Below, one piece after another: positions 1 to 7,508 of a stretch of DNA of 64,000 nucleotides. The translations under genes were made by a program, and so were the position numbers. Source of the DNA: Dactylosporangium fulvum (lineage in GTDB: Bacteria; Actinomycetota; Actinomycetes; Mycobacteriales; Micromonosporaceae). The notes under the pieces are model-generated. The model did not search any database. It worked only from the letters and a program-made list of their open reading frames with translations, and was not told the DNA's origin. Within the stretch, counting starts at the first letter, position 1, and each line of letters begins with the position of its first letter. Location of the stretch: contig NZ_CP073720.1 in the NCBI RefSeq assembly GCF_025137375.1, forward strand, positions 8,828,501 to 8,892,500, read 5' to 3'.

Positions 1-13
1 CCGGAGGCAACTG

Positions 14-565
14 ATGCGAAGCGATCGCCTCTGGCAGCTCGGCGGCGCGCTGTGCGCGGCCGCGATCGTGGCGTTCGGCTGGTTCTTCTTCATCAACCCG
101 AAGTACCAGGAGGCCGACGACATCCGGGCCCGCGTCGACGACGCCGGCGTCCAGGTCGCCGTCCAGCAGCAGAAGCTGGCCCAGCTGCGCAAGGACAACG
201 AGCACCTCGAGGAGTACAAGGCCCAGCTCGCCGCCGATCTCGCCGCACTGCCGGAGGCGGACTCGGTGTCGTCGCTGCTGCGGGAGCTGCAGGCCGCGGG
301 TGAGCTGACCGGCGTGACGGTGAGCGGTGTGACGGTCGGCAGCGCGGTCGACGTGAAGACGGCCGGCGCGACGGTGCACGCGCTGCCGGTGAGCCTCTCG
401 GTGGTCGGCCCCAGCGGAAAGATCAACCCGTTCCTCGACCAGTTGCAGAAGGTACAGCCGCGGGCGGTGCTCATCAGCAGCGTCAACCTCGCGCCCAGCA
501 CCACCGCCGGCGACCGTACCAACGTGACCATCAACCTGCAGGCGTTCTACGCCCCGACCGAGTAG
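14..565 (+). CDS. pilO: Type IV pilus inner-membrane alignment protein PilO-like
   Basis: 183 aa. A short cytoplasmic N terminus is followed by one membrane helix (about residues 7-28), a charged coiled-coil stretch (about 35-78) and a C-terminal ferredoxin-like domain (about 85-180). This is the bitopic plan of PilO/GspM proteins, which link the cytoplasmic PilM-PilN platform to the pilin assembly site. The ATG overlaps the stop of an upstream gene (TGA at 12-14, of which only the last codons are in the window), and a GGAGG lies at 3-7, so it is translated as part of a longer pil operon. Three prepilin-like genes follow within 10 bases or with overlaps, which supports the assignment. Confidence 0.85.
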   Translation: MRSDRLWQLGGALCAAAIVAFGWFFFINPKYQEADDIRARVDDAGVQVAVQQQKLAQLRKDNEHLEEYKAQLAADLAALPEADSVSSLLRELQAAGELTGVTVSGVTVGSAVDVKTAGATVHALPVSLSVVGPSGKINPFLDQLQKVQPRAVLISSVNLAPSTTAGDRTNVTINLQAFYAPTE

Positions 566-574
566 CAGGCCGTC

Positions 575-2236
575 ATGACCCCGCGACCCCCGGACGACAC
601 AGGCTTCAGCCTGGTCGAGACGCTCACCTCGATCGCGATCATCGGGGTCGTCATGACGGCGCTCACGACCTTCTTCGTGTCCACGACGAACACGCTGAAC
701 AAGGAGCGCGGCCGGCAGGTGGCGGTGCGGCTCGCCCACGACGGCGTCGAGCTGGTCAGGTCGCTGCCGGGCGCCGCCGTCGTCGCGGGTCGCAGCCTCA
801 AGGACGTCACGAACCAGCTCAAGAACGCCGCGATCCCGTCGCTCGACCTCGCCGCGCTCAACGCCACGATGCAGCCGGCCTACGACACCACCCTGGCCGA
901 GGCGGCGAACAGCGTGAACCCGGTCCTGCCGATCGTGCCCGAGCAGATGAAGGTCAACGACACGTCGTTCGAGCGGCACTGGTTCGTCGGCGCGTGCACG
1001 ATGTCGCTCGGCGGCGGGGACTGCGGGATCACGGTGATCGCCAACCCGTTGCGCTACTACCGGGTCGTCGTGGCGGTCACCTGGCAGAACACGCGGGCGT
1101 GCGCGGGCGGCAGGTGCTCGTACGTCACCCAGACCCTGGTCTCCACGTCCTCGACGGATCCGGTGTTCAACCCGAGCGTCACGGTGGCGCCGCCGCTGCC
1201 TGACAACCCGGGCAACCAGGCCAGCGACGTCGGCGTGGCGATCGACCCGGTGAAGCTCTCCGCGACGACGTCGTACCCGCCGATCACGTGGACGGCGGAC
1301 AATCTGCCGCCGGGCCTGTCGATGAGCGACGCCGGGGTCATCAGCGGCACCCCGAAGACCCCCGGCTTGTACGTGGTGCGGGTGAGCGTGAAGGACGCGA
1401 GCAGCACCAACGACGCCTCGTTCAACTGGGTGGTGAACGCGCTGCCGACGCTCGCGCCGCCGAACCAGACGTGGGACGCGGGCTCGGCGGTGTCCTACCA
1501 GGTGCCGGTGGTCGGCGGCACGGCACCGTTCACGTGGACGGCGAAGGGCCTGCCGTCCGGGCTGTCGATCAACCCGGCGACGGGTGTCGTCACCGGGTCG
1601 AGCACGGTCAGCGGCCCGGCGGCGGTGGCGACGGTCGAGGTGACGGTCACCGACAAGTACAAGCAGTCCGCGAAGGCGTCGTTCAAGTGGAACGTGAAGG
1701 CCGCGGTGCTCTCCCCGAACGGCTCGGTCCCGATCGCGCTGAACCAGGGTGAGGCCTACTCCGGCTCGGCCGTCGGGGGCGGCGGCTCCGGCAGCTACAC
1801 CTGGTCGGCGACGAACCTGCCGGGCGAGCTCAAGATCTCCAGCGCCGGCCTGGTGACCGGCACGGTGAGCGGTTCGACGCGGTACCTCGTGACGATCAAC
1901 ATCAAGGACAGCCTGGGCGTGACGAACTCGATGCTGGTCCCGGTCAACGTGACGGTGAAGGGCACCGGCCTGCGGGTCACCGCGCCGTCGACGGCGTCCG
2001 CGGACCGGACGAACACCAAGGGCACCGCGATCACGACGGTGACGGCGGAGGCCGGCGGCGGCGCCGGGACGTACCGGTGGACGCAGACGGGCCTGCCGCC
2101 GGGCATCTCGCTGAACGCGACCACCGGGGCGATGACCGGCACCCCGACCACGGCCGGCACCTACATCGTGACGCTCGTCGTCACCGACAAGGCGAATACC
2201 CCTTCCACCTTCATGTTCGTCTGGACGATCACGTGA
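575..2236 (+). CDS. Prepilin-like protein with four Ig-like (He_PIG) repeats
   Basis: 553 aa. A class III prepilin signal, GFSLVE at residues 10-15 with Glu at +5, precedes a hydrophobic helix (about 14-36), so prepilin peptidase should cut after Gly10 and the protein should join the pilus as a minor pilin. After a pilin-like globular part (to about 200) come four repeats of about 80 residues with the putative-Ig signature, for example LPPGLSMSDAGVISGTP and LPPGISLNATTGAMTGTP. Minor pilins are normally 150-250 aa, so this is a pilin with an adhesin-like tail. Its stop overlaps the GTG of the next gene (GTGA), indicating translational coupling. Function as a pilus-tip adhesin is inferred. Confidence 0.85.
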   Translation: MTPRPPDDTGFSLVETLTSIAIIGVVMTALTTFFVSTTNTLNKERGRQVAVRLAHDGVELVRSLPGAAVVAGRSLKDVTNQLKNAAIPSLDLAALNATMQPAYDTTLAEAANSVNPVLPIVPEQMKVNDTSFERHWFVGACTMSLGGGDCGITVIANPLRYYRVVVAVTWQNTRACAGGRCSYVTQTLVSTSSTDPVFNPSVTVAPPLPDNPGNQASDVGVAIDPVKLSATTSYPPITWTADNLPPGLSMSDAGVISGTPKTPGLYVVRVSVKDASSTNDASFNWVVNALPTLAPPNQTWDAGSAVSYQVPVVGGTAPFTWTAKGLPSGLSINPATGVVTGSSTVSGPAAVATVEVTVTDKYKQSAKASFKWNVKAAVLSPNGSVPIALNQGEAYSGSAVGGGGSGSYTWSATNLPGELKISSAGLVTGTVSGSTRYLVTINIKDSLGVTNSMLVPVNVTVKGTGLRVTAPSTASADRTNTKGTAITTVTAEAGGGAGTYRWTQTGLPPGISLNATTGAMTGTPTTAGTYIVTLVVTDKANTPSTFMFVWTIT

Positions 2237-2862
2237 GCATCCCGAACATCCTGAGCAGGCTGCGGCGGCGGGCCGGAGCCGGTACGAACGACGACCGCGG
2301 CGTGACGCTCGCCGAGATGGCCGTCACCACCGGCATCCTGTCGGCCGTCATGGCCATCTTCACCACGGGTGTGGTGCAGCTGTTCCAGGCCGGCAACAAG
2401 AACCAGATGGTGGCGCTGACCCAGTCGCAGCTGAACACGGCGTTCCTGCGGCTGGACCGCGAGCTGCGCTACGCCGCGGGGATCGGGCCGGTCCACCCTG
2501 TCGGCGGCGGGGGCAGCTCCGTCGAGTACGTCAACACCGAGACGGCGACCGGCACCCCGGAGTGCGCGCAGCTGCACCTGAACGCCGCCGGTGGGACGCT
2601 GCGCCGGCAGGTGTGGCCGCAGGGGACGAAGCCGCAGAACCGCTGGACGGTACTGGCGAGCGAGGTCAACGTCGCGAAGAGCTCGTTCACGCTGCTGCCG
2701 CTGACCGAGAACACCGGCTTCCAGCGGCTGCGGATCCAGCTGGTGGTGACGACGTCGCCGGGGCCGGGCCGCACCGAGGCGACCACGGACATCACGTTCA
2801 CCGCCCTGAACAGCACGCGGGGCACCGACCCCACCACCGTCTGCCCGGAAGCGAGGACGTGA
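2233..2862 (+). CDS. Prepilin-type minor pilin (PilW/GspJ-like)
   Basis: 209 aa from the GTG at 2233, which overlaps the stop of the preceding gene; an in-frame upstream ATG at 2077 lies inside the previous gene and is rejected. An N-terminal basic leader ends in G23-VTLAE with Glu at +5, followed by a hydrophobic helix (about 29-47), which is the prepilin peptidase recognition signal. The rest is a compact globular domain with an LNTAFLRLDRELRYA segment typical of minor pilins of the PilW/GspJ type. The stop overlaps the next ATG (TGATG), so the three pilin genes are made as one coupled unit. Confidence 0.8.
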   Translation: MSIPNILSRLRRRAGAGTNDDRGVTLAEMAVTTGILSAVMAIFTTGVVQLFQAGNKNQMVALTQSQLNTAFLRLDRELRYAAGIGPVHPVGGGGSSVEYVNTETATGTPECAQLHLNAAGGTLRRQVWPQGTKPQNRWTVLASEVNVAKSSFTLLPLTENTGFQRLRIQLVVTTSPGPGRTEATTDITFTALNSTRGTDPTTVCPEART

Positions 2863-4367
2863 TGCGGCGCATCATCCGGCTGTTGCGCCGCGACGACCGC
2901 GGCTCGCTGCCGCTCGCGATGCTGCTCACGCTGGTGGGGACGTCGTTGAGCACGCTCATGGTGCCGATCGTCATCACGCAGTTGCGGGACACCGCGAAGA
3001 CGGTCGAGCGGGCGAAGGCGCTGCACGCCGCGCAGGCCGGAATCGACGTCGTCGTCGGCGGCATCCGGGCCTCGGGCGGCTCCATCGCCAACCTGATGTG
3101 CTTCCCGGCCGCCGACCCGCTGCTCGGGGTCGTCGGCGGCGGGCTGCCGGGCCGATACCGGGTGTCGGTGCAGTTCCAGGACGTGGCGAAGACGAACCTG
3201 CCGTGCGCGACGCGGGCGTCGCACCTGCTGTCGGTGCCGTCGTACGCGGTCATCACGTCGACCGGCACGATCCAGGGCGCCCCCGGTGCCGCGTTCCTGC
3301 CGACGGCGTCGCGGACGCTGACCGCGACCTACGTGTTCCGCTTCACCAACGAGAACATCGAGGGCGGGCTGGTGCGGTTCCTCGGCGGCACCTACTGCCT
3401 CGACGCGGGCTCCGGCTCTCCGGCGGTCGGCACCATCGTCACCACCCAGCCGTGCGGTGCGGGCAACTCGCGGCAGACCTTCGCGTACACGAAGAGTCTC
3501 ACCCTGCAGTTGGTGTCGTCGAGGACGGCGGCGAACCCGCTCGGCATGTGCCTCGACTCCGGCCCGGACCCGGTGTCGGGCGCGCTGATCCAGTTCCAGG
3601 TGTGCGGCTCCCCGACGATCCCCCACCACCAGCGGTGGAGCATCAACGACAGCTCCAAGTTCCAGGGCACCAAGGCGGACGGAACCACCCTGGGTGATCT
3701 GTGCTTCCACGCGAAGGCCGGCAACACCGCGGGGGCGTTCGTCGAACTGTCCGCCTGCAGCGGCGCGTCGGACAACACCCGGGTGTTCGCGCCGGAGGCG
3801 TCCGTCGGTGCGGGGGCGGCCGGTCCCCCGGCGCAGCTGGTCAACTTCAAACAGTTCGGCCGCTGTGTCGACGTGACGAACTTCGACGTCACGCTCGGCT
3901 TTCTCATCGTGTGGCCGTGCAAGCAGGCGCCGAACCCGGTGAACGTCGGCTGGAACCAGCGCTGGACGGTCCCGTCCAACAGCACCGGGATCGGCACGGT
4001 CAGCGGGCGGATCACCACGTCCGACGGCAAGAAGACGTATTGCCTGACGACCGCGGCACCGGGCGCCGCGTCGAAGTTCGTGACGGTGGCGGTGTGCCCG
4101 ACCGGCACCGACGACGCGACCCGCTGGGCGGTCTCGTACCAGGAGCAGGCCTACGGGACGAGCTACGTCATCAAGGACCACAACGGCCGTTGCCTCAGCC
4201 CGACGAACCTCGACGACAGGACCCTGCCCGCGAACGACGTCTTCAAGGGCAGCACCACGGTCAGCAAGCTCATCACGGCGCCGTGTGACGGCTCCAAGCT
4301 GCAGAAGTGGAACGCACCGGCGAACATCGAAGATCCCTCGCCCCTGAAGAACATCGGGGAGGACTGA
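2862..4367 (+). CDS. Pilus-associated protein with ricin-type beta-trefoil lectin domains
   Basis: 501 aa from the ATG overlapping the previous stop. The N terminus (basic leader, RGSLPLAM, hydrophobic helix to about residue 40) resembles a prepilin or PilX-type signal but lacks the conserved Glu at +5, so processing is uncertain. From about residue 170 the sequence holds repeated ricin-lectin elements (YCLDAG, MCLDSG, RCVDVT, YCLTT, RCLSP, and QRW/QKW motifs), consistent with at least two beta-trefoils that bind glycans. Last gene of the pilus operon visible here. Its expected role is a carbohydrate-binding adhesin displayed by, or anchored near, the pilus; that is inference from domain content and position. 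Confidence 0.8.
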   Translation: MRRIIRLLRRDDRGSLPLAMLLTLVGTSLSTLMVPIVITQLRDTAKTVERAKALHAAQAGIDVVVGGIRASGGSIANLMCFPAADPLLGVVGGGLPGRYRVSVQFQDVAKTNLPCATRASHLLSVPSYAVITSTGTIQGAPGAAFLPTASRTLTATYVFRFTNENIEGGLVRFLGGTYCLDAGSGSPAVGTIVTTQPCGAGNSRQTFAYTKSLTLQLVSSRTAANPLGMCLDSGPDPVSGALIQFQVCGSPTIPHHQRWSINDSSKFQGTKADGTTLGDLCFHAKAGNTAGAFVELSACSGASDNTRVFAPEASVGAGAAGPPAQLVNFKQFGRCVDVTNFDVTLGFLIVWPCKQAPNPVNVGWNQRWTVPSNSTGIGTVSGRITTSDGKKTYCLTTAAPGAASKFVTVAVCPTGTDDATRWAVSYQEQAYGTSYVIKDHNGRCLSPTNLDDRTLPANDVFKGSTTVSKLITAPCDGSKLQKWNAPANIEDPSPLKNIGED

Positions 4368-4472
4368 CCTTCACCTAGGGGATCTCCTGACCCGGGCGGG
4401 GCCGGGAGTTCAGGGTGAAGTCGGTGCATCGCCTGGATGGCGTCAAGGCAGGTCAGGACGAAGCTGAACGCC

Positions 4473-5237
4473 ATGACCATCACCTGGGAGGAGCCGAAGG
4501 CCACGACCGCGCCGACACGGGTCGCACTGGGCCGGCAGGTCGCCATCGTGACCGCGGCCGTGGCCGCCTACTTCCTCGTCCGCGGCGCCACCGAGGCGGC
4601 GACGGACCGCGCGCTGGACAACGCGCGCTCCATCGTGGACTTCGAGCGTTCCGTCGGGCTGTTCCACGAGTCGTGGCTGCAGCGGACGTTCGCCGGGGCA
4701 CCCGAAGTGGCGACGTTCTTCAACTGGATCTACATCTGGGGCCACTGGCCGGTCATCGCGGTGACCCTGATCTGGCTGGCACGCAGCCATCCCACGATCT
4801 ATTACCGCACCCGCAACGCGATGCTGCTCTCCGGCGGCATCGGCCTGTTCGTGTTCACGCTGTTCCCGCTGGCCCCGCCACGCCTCGCCGAGCTGGGCAT
4901 GGTCGACACGGTGACGGAGACCTCCGACGCCTACCGGGTGCTGCAGCCGGCGATGTTCACCAACCAGTACGCGGCGATGCCGAGCCTGCACGTCGGCTGG
5001 GACCTGCTGATCGGCCTGGCCATCGTGGTCGCCGCCCGGCGGCCGCTGCTGAAGGCGGTCGGCGCGGCCCTGCCGGTCCTGATGGTCGCGGCGGTGGTCC
5101 TGACCGCCAACCACTACATCGTCGACGCGATCGCCGGCGCCACCCTCACCACGCTGTGCTGGCTGTTCTTCACGGCCCGGCAGCGCACCCCGTCGCCGCG
5201 CGGTTATGCCGGCTGGGACGGGCTGCGGCTGCGATAG
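4473..5237 (+). CDS. PAP2-family (inositolphosphotransferase-like) membrane protein
   Basis: 254 aa from ATG 4473; an in-frame ATG at 4437 would add 12 residues and cannot be excluded. About six membrane helices. The PAP2 active-site motifs are visible: MPSLHVGWD (catalytic His after the Ser-Leu pair) and NHYIVDAIAGA (second His and Asp). The N-terminal RALDNARSIVDFERSVGLFHE segment is characteristic of the PAP2_3/AUR1-like subgroup found in actinobacteria, which acts on lipid phosphates or transfers phospho-head groups at the membrane. The substrate cannot be told from sequence. Monocistronic, downstream of the pilus operon. Confidence 0.85.
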   Translation: MTITWEEPKATTAPTRVALGRQVAIVTAAVAAYFLVRGATEAATDRALDNARSIVDFERSVGLFHESWLQRTFAGAPEVATFFNWIYIWGHWPVIAVTLIWLARSHPTIYYRTRNAMLLSGGIGLFVFTLFPLAPPRLAELGMVDTVTETSDAYRVLQPAMFTNQYAAMPSLHVGWDLLIGLAIVVAARRPLLKAVGAALPVLMVAAVVLTANHYIVDAIAGATLTTLCWLFFTARQRTPSPRGYAGWDGLRLR

Positions 5238-5292
5238 CCGGACACCGGCAACTCGCGGCGCACACCCTGCTCGAGCGCATACGCTGCACACC

Positions 5293-6195
5293 ATGGAGCA
5301 TCTCGGCGCGGAACCGCTTGACGTCGAGCACAGGGGGTTCCCGGCGGACGTGATCCCGCTGCAGTACCAGGCGCTGCTGCTCACCGACGAACGCCGGATG
5401 GGCGCCTTCCAGCGGGCGATCGCCCACGCCGTCCGGCCCGGCATGCGGGTCCTCGACCTGGGTGCCGGGACCGGCGTGCTGTCGTTCTTCGCCGCGAGTC
5501 AGGGCGCGACGGTGACGGCGGTCGAGCGGGAGCCGCGGGTGTTCGCCACGGCCCAGGCCGCGCTGCGGGCCGCCGTCGGCGACGCGGTGCGGATCCTGCA
5601 CGCCGACGCCCGTGACTATCTGCCGGAGGAGCCGGTCGACGTGGTGCTGTGCGAGATGCTCCACGTCGGCCTGCTCCGCGAACGGCAGATCGAGGTGATC
5701 AACAGCTTCAAGCGCCGGTACCTGCGGCACGTCGGCGGCCCACTCCCCCGGTTCGTGCCGGAGGCGTGCGTCCAGGCGGTGCAGCCGGTCGAGCAGGACT
5801 TCACGTACTGCGGCTACACCGTGCCGGCGCCGGTCTTCCAGCTGCCGGAGAGCACCCAGCCGCGCACCGTCGAGGCGGCGCCGCCGCAGGTGTTCCAGCA
5901 GTTCTTCTACCAGGACCCGCTGCCCGGCCGGTGCGGCGCCGACCTGCGGTTCGTGGCCGAACGCCCGGCGACGGTCAACGCGGCGCGGATCGTCACCAAG
6001 AACCTGCTGGCGCTCACATACGAGCCGCCCGGCAGCATCGACTGGACGATGAACTACCTCGTGGTGCCGCTGCGCGAGCCGGTCGAGGTGCTGACCGGCG
6101 ACGAGGTGCGGCTCCGGTTCGACTACTGCCCCGGCGACGAGATCCCGGTCCTCGCCGACTCGCTGGAGGCCGACGTCCTCGCGCACGCCAGGTAG
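5293..6195 (+). CDS. Class I SAM-dependent methyltransferase, PRMT-like
   Basis: 300 aa. A Rossmann methyltransferase core starts at about residue 45: motif I VLDLGAGTG, acidic motif II VEREPRV, and a CEMLHVGLL loop where protein arginine methyltransferases have their double-Glu hairpin. The C-terminal half is beta-rich, as in the PRMT beta-barrel. Start chosen at ATG 5293; the longer frame to 5206 runs back into the PAP2 gene. A protein or small-molecule arginine methyltransferase is plausible, but only one of the two hairpin acids is clear, so the substrate is unassigned. The VanZ-like gene follows after 9 bases. Confidence 0.7.
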   Translation: MEHLGAEPLDVEHRGFPADVIPLQYQALLLTDERRMGAFQRAIAHAVRPGMRVLDLGAGTGVLSFFAASQGATVTAVEREPRVFATAQAALRAAVGDAVRILHADARDYLPEEPVDVVLCEMLHVGLLRERQIEVINSFKRRYLRHVGGPLPRFVPEACVQAVQPVEQDFTYCGYTVPAPVFQLPESTQPRTVEAAPPQVFQQFFYQDPLPGRCGADLRFVAERPATVNAARIVTKNLLALTYEPPGSIDWTMNYLVVPLREPVEVLTGDEVRLRFDYCPGDEIPVLADSLEADVLAHAR

Positions 6196-6204
6196 ATTTC
6201 CGGG

Positions 6205-6654
6205 ATGCGACGCAGGCTCGCGCTCTTCGGCGTCATCGCCGGGACCCTCCCCTGGATTGTCATGATCCTCATGCCGACGTCGCGGGAGCGCCGGGTCAAC
6301 CTCGACCCGGTCCAGGGCCTGACGGACGTGCTCACCGGCGACCCGCGGACGGCGGTCATCCAGATGGGCGGCAACCTGGCGGTGTTCGCGGCGTTCGGCG
6401 CGCTCGGCCCGCTCCGCTGGCGGCTCAACGCCTGGACGGTCACCGGCCTCGCCGCGCTCGGCTCGCTGATCCTGGAGTCGTTGCAGTACGTGCTGAGCCT
6501 CGGCCGTGTCTCCGCCGTCGACGACGTCATCGTCAACGCGCTGGGCGCGGGACTGGCGGCGCTGCTGACCCGCCGCTGGTGGCTGCGGAATGCGGACCAC
6601 GGCGCACCCAGCCCGTCGCGATCAGCGCCGGCGCGGCCGCATACGTCGCCATGA
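6205..6654 (+). CDS. VanZ-family membrane protein
   Basis: 149 aa with about four hydrophobic helices. The arrangement NLAVFAAFG, then SLILESLQYVLSLGRVSAVDDVIVNALGAGLAA, is the hallmark of VanZ-like proteins (conserved Glu, Asp and Asn facing the membrane). VanZ gives low-level teicoplanin resistance in enterococci, but most actinobacterial members have no proven function. It begins 9 bases after the methyltransferase stop and is probably co-transcribed with it. Confidence 0.8.
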   Translation: MRRRLALFGVIAGTLPWIVMILMPTSRERRVNLDPVQGLTDVLTGDPRTAVIQMGGNLAVFAAFGALGPLRWRLNAWTVTGLAALGSLILESLQYVLSLGRVSAVDDVIVNALGAGLAALLTRRWWLRNADHGAPSPSRSAPARPHTSP

Positions 6655-6745
6655 CCACGAGGTCCCGGCGACCCGGACCGGCCCGAGTTGCTGCAGCCTG
6701 CGCAGCGCTTCCCGGACGGCGTGCCGACCACCGTGGCAGTTGCGC

Positions 6746-7435
6746 TCAGTCGGTCAGTTCGTCGACGATGCGCTGCGCCATGGTGGCGTGTTTCGCATAG
6801 GCGCTCGCGAACGCGGACCGCTGGACCGCCTGGGCCGCGTTCGTGACGCTCATCCTCTGCCAGCCGTCGACCTTGACCAGCCGGTTGTAGAACTTCGCCG
6901 ACGCGAACGCCGGGTCCATCAGCTGTTCCGGTGTGCCCCAGATGCTGACCCGTTGCTGGAAGATGCCCACCGAGTCGTAGTCGGTGCCGGTCCCGTCGTG
7001 CGGCAGTTTCATCGAGGCCGGCACCTTCGGGTTGGCGAGGTTGCGCAGGTAGGACTCCTGCAACGCGGTCGCGATCGCCACCACCATGGCCCGCTCGGGC
7101 AGCTGCATCTGCCGGGCCACCTCGATAACGATGAACGCGTTGTTCGTCTGCGCCTGGTTCAGCCCGGCGACCGGCTTGGGCACCAGCGACGCGCCCGGCG
7201 CGGAGGCGACCAGGACTCCCCGGGCCGCGTTGGCCCTGCTGTGGGTTTCGTAGAACTGCGCGGCGTCGAAGGCGGTGTCGTCCGCTAACGGCACTGATTC
7301 TTTGGGGAAGATAGCCCAGGAAACACCGACACTGATCAATGAGGCGACCAGGCTGACCACCGCCAGAAGCGCCAGCCTGCTGATGTGCAGGCGGCGTCCA
7401 GCGGTGCGCCTGCGCCGAGAGGTGGCGCCACGCAC
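6746..7435 (-). CDS. Membrane-anchored lysozyme-like / transglycosylase-like protein
   Basis: 229 aa. A basic N terminus (SRRRRTAGRR) and one membrane helix (about 22-43) anchor an extracellular domain. The domain carries the lysozyme-like signature: IATALQESYLRNL with a candidate catalytic Glu, YDSVGIFQQRVS, then DPAFASAKFYNRLVKVDGW. Such proteins are common in Micromonosporaceae and are expected to cut or bind peptidoglycan. Its 3' end faces the VanZ gene. No other gene is coupled to it. Confidence 0.7.
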   Translation of the reverse strand: MRGATSRRRRTAGRRLHISRLALLAVVSLVASLISVGVSWAIFPKESVPLADDTAFDAAQFYETHSRANAARGVLVASAPGASLVPKPVAGLNQAQTNNAFIVIEVARQMQLPERAMVVAIATALQESYLRNLANPKVPASMKLPHDGTGTDYDSVGIFQQRVSIWGTPEQLMDPAFASAKFYNRLVKVDGWQRMSVTNAAQAVQRSAFASAYAKHATMAQRIVDELTD

Positions 7436-7508
7436 CGCGACAGCTTACGAACGTGGCGCCCGTACCGAAAGACGGGATCCCTCCCTAACCTCAATGCTTG
7501 AACAAAAC

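Noticed and set aside
2469..4181. Long open frames antisense to the pilin genes
   Set aside because: Arg/His/Pro-rich products with no domain; typical shadows of GC-rich genes. The plus-strand frames have pilin and lectin domains.
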